From positions 2,437,501 to 2,501,500 of the forward strand of contig JAQGDQ010000003.1 of the NCBI GenBank assembly GCA_030141605.1: a stretch of DNA of 64,000 bases, written 5' to 3'. This DNA comes from Tubiluchus corallicola (lineage: Eukaryota; Priapulida; Priapulimorpha; Priapulimorphida; Tubiluchidae). The translations under genes were made by a program, and so were the position numbers. Under the pieces are notes generated by a model, which saw only the letters and a list, made by a program, of their open reading frames with translations, searched no databases and was not told the origin of the DNA. Below, piece after piece: positions 63,632 through 64,000 of the stretch; position 1 is the stretch's first letter, and each line of letters starts with the position of its first letter.

Positions 63632-64000
63632 GTAAGTTATCTTCTGAATTCAAAGCGGTATTTGCATAAACGAAATTAATCACTAGTGCAAGATGGGATC
63701 GACACAAAAACTTAATTCATTACATCATTGCCTTAAAAGCGCTGGCCATTAAGTGCTGCATCAATCTTTATCCGTATTTGCACAACCATCAAAAGAGTTA
63801 AGATTACATGAAATAACTAGCCGTTCAGTGCTTACTAAAAAACACAGATTACTTTCTTCTTTCTTTTTTTATCTTTTTAAAAGTAGAAATTTGCAATAGA
63901 TGCTATAGGGCCTATATATTACAGCCTGCATGTACATTAAGGCAGGATTTAAATGCTAACTGTCTTTTCAGGGCAGCGCCGGCACTAGTCCGGTCTGATC
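63632..64000. other. Downstream flank, probable intron start
   Basis: AT-rich sequence after the donor at 63632. No further exon is seen before the window ends. The last 30 bases become GC-richer (GGCAGCGCCGGCACTAGTCC) after a TTTTCAG at 63967-63973, so another exon could start at 63974 and run out of the window. In phase 0 after the 63536 exon it would read GQRRH and then stop (TAG). Confidence 0.3.

Noticed and set aside
1-64000. tRNA, rRNA or snRNA genes
   Set aside because: I looked for tRNA B-box words (GGTTCGANNCC) with matching A boxes and for conserved rRNA/snRNA stretches and saw none. A tRNAscan/Infernal run would settle it.

Overview
The window reads as nuclear DNA of an animal, most likely a marine invertebrate; the species cannot be named from the sequence. 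The reasons are AT-richness (roughly 36% GC by eye), no long open frame that is not made of repeats, abundant long microsatellites, two 5'-truncated non-LTR retrotransposon (LINE) tails, one hAT-type transposon end, and a few short open segments bounded by GT-AG splice signals. Nothing looks prokaryotic: there are no operons, no Shine-Dalgarno-led genes, no CRISPR array and no phage module. The palindrome TACATGTA is clearly over-used, with at least 12 copies.

Protein-coding content is nearly nil. The best candidates are two short plus-strand segments with acceptor and donor signals, at 17149-17257 and 63536-63631. Their phases match, so together they give one uninterrupted 56-codon start of a protein that I do not recognise. 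If both are real, the roughly 46 kb between them is one very large intron, a layout often seen at developmental regulator genes. Weaker exon candidates lie at 22193-22378 (+), 61664-61707 and 62070-62098 (both -), and 42702-42908 (+). Pseudo-exons are common in sequence like this, so all of these are low to moderate confidence.

Mobile element remains: a LINE reverse-transcriptase C-terminus with a TCTAA-type tail at about 22440-23075 (+); a second LINE C-terminus of another family with AATAAA and an A-rich tail at about 52261-52695 (-); and a hAT-like terminus at 8786, preceded by an 8-bp sequence close to the NTCTAGAN target preference of hAT elements.

Tandem repeats dominate the recognisable features: TC (10.6 kb), a GTCA/GGCA/GA cluster (19.0-19.5 kb), CTG/ATG (20.6 kb), a 35-bp minisatellite (39.2-39.8 kb), long-period tandem blocks (40.3 and 46.2 kb), a 15-bp minisatellite (44.8 kb), CCTT/CATT (51.5 kb), a duplicated palindromic unit (57.5 kb), GA (59.4-59.7 kb), and a stepwise hexanucleotide array TTACCG/TTATCG/TTATCA (62.1-62.5 kb). 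A 41-bp-stem inverted repeat sits at 29816-29972. The remainder is unique AT-rich sequence with scattered ATTA/TAATTA-rich and E-box-rich patches that could be conserved non-coding elements, which needs cross-species alignment to decide. I see no convincing new multi-gene system here.
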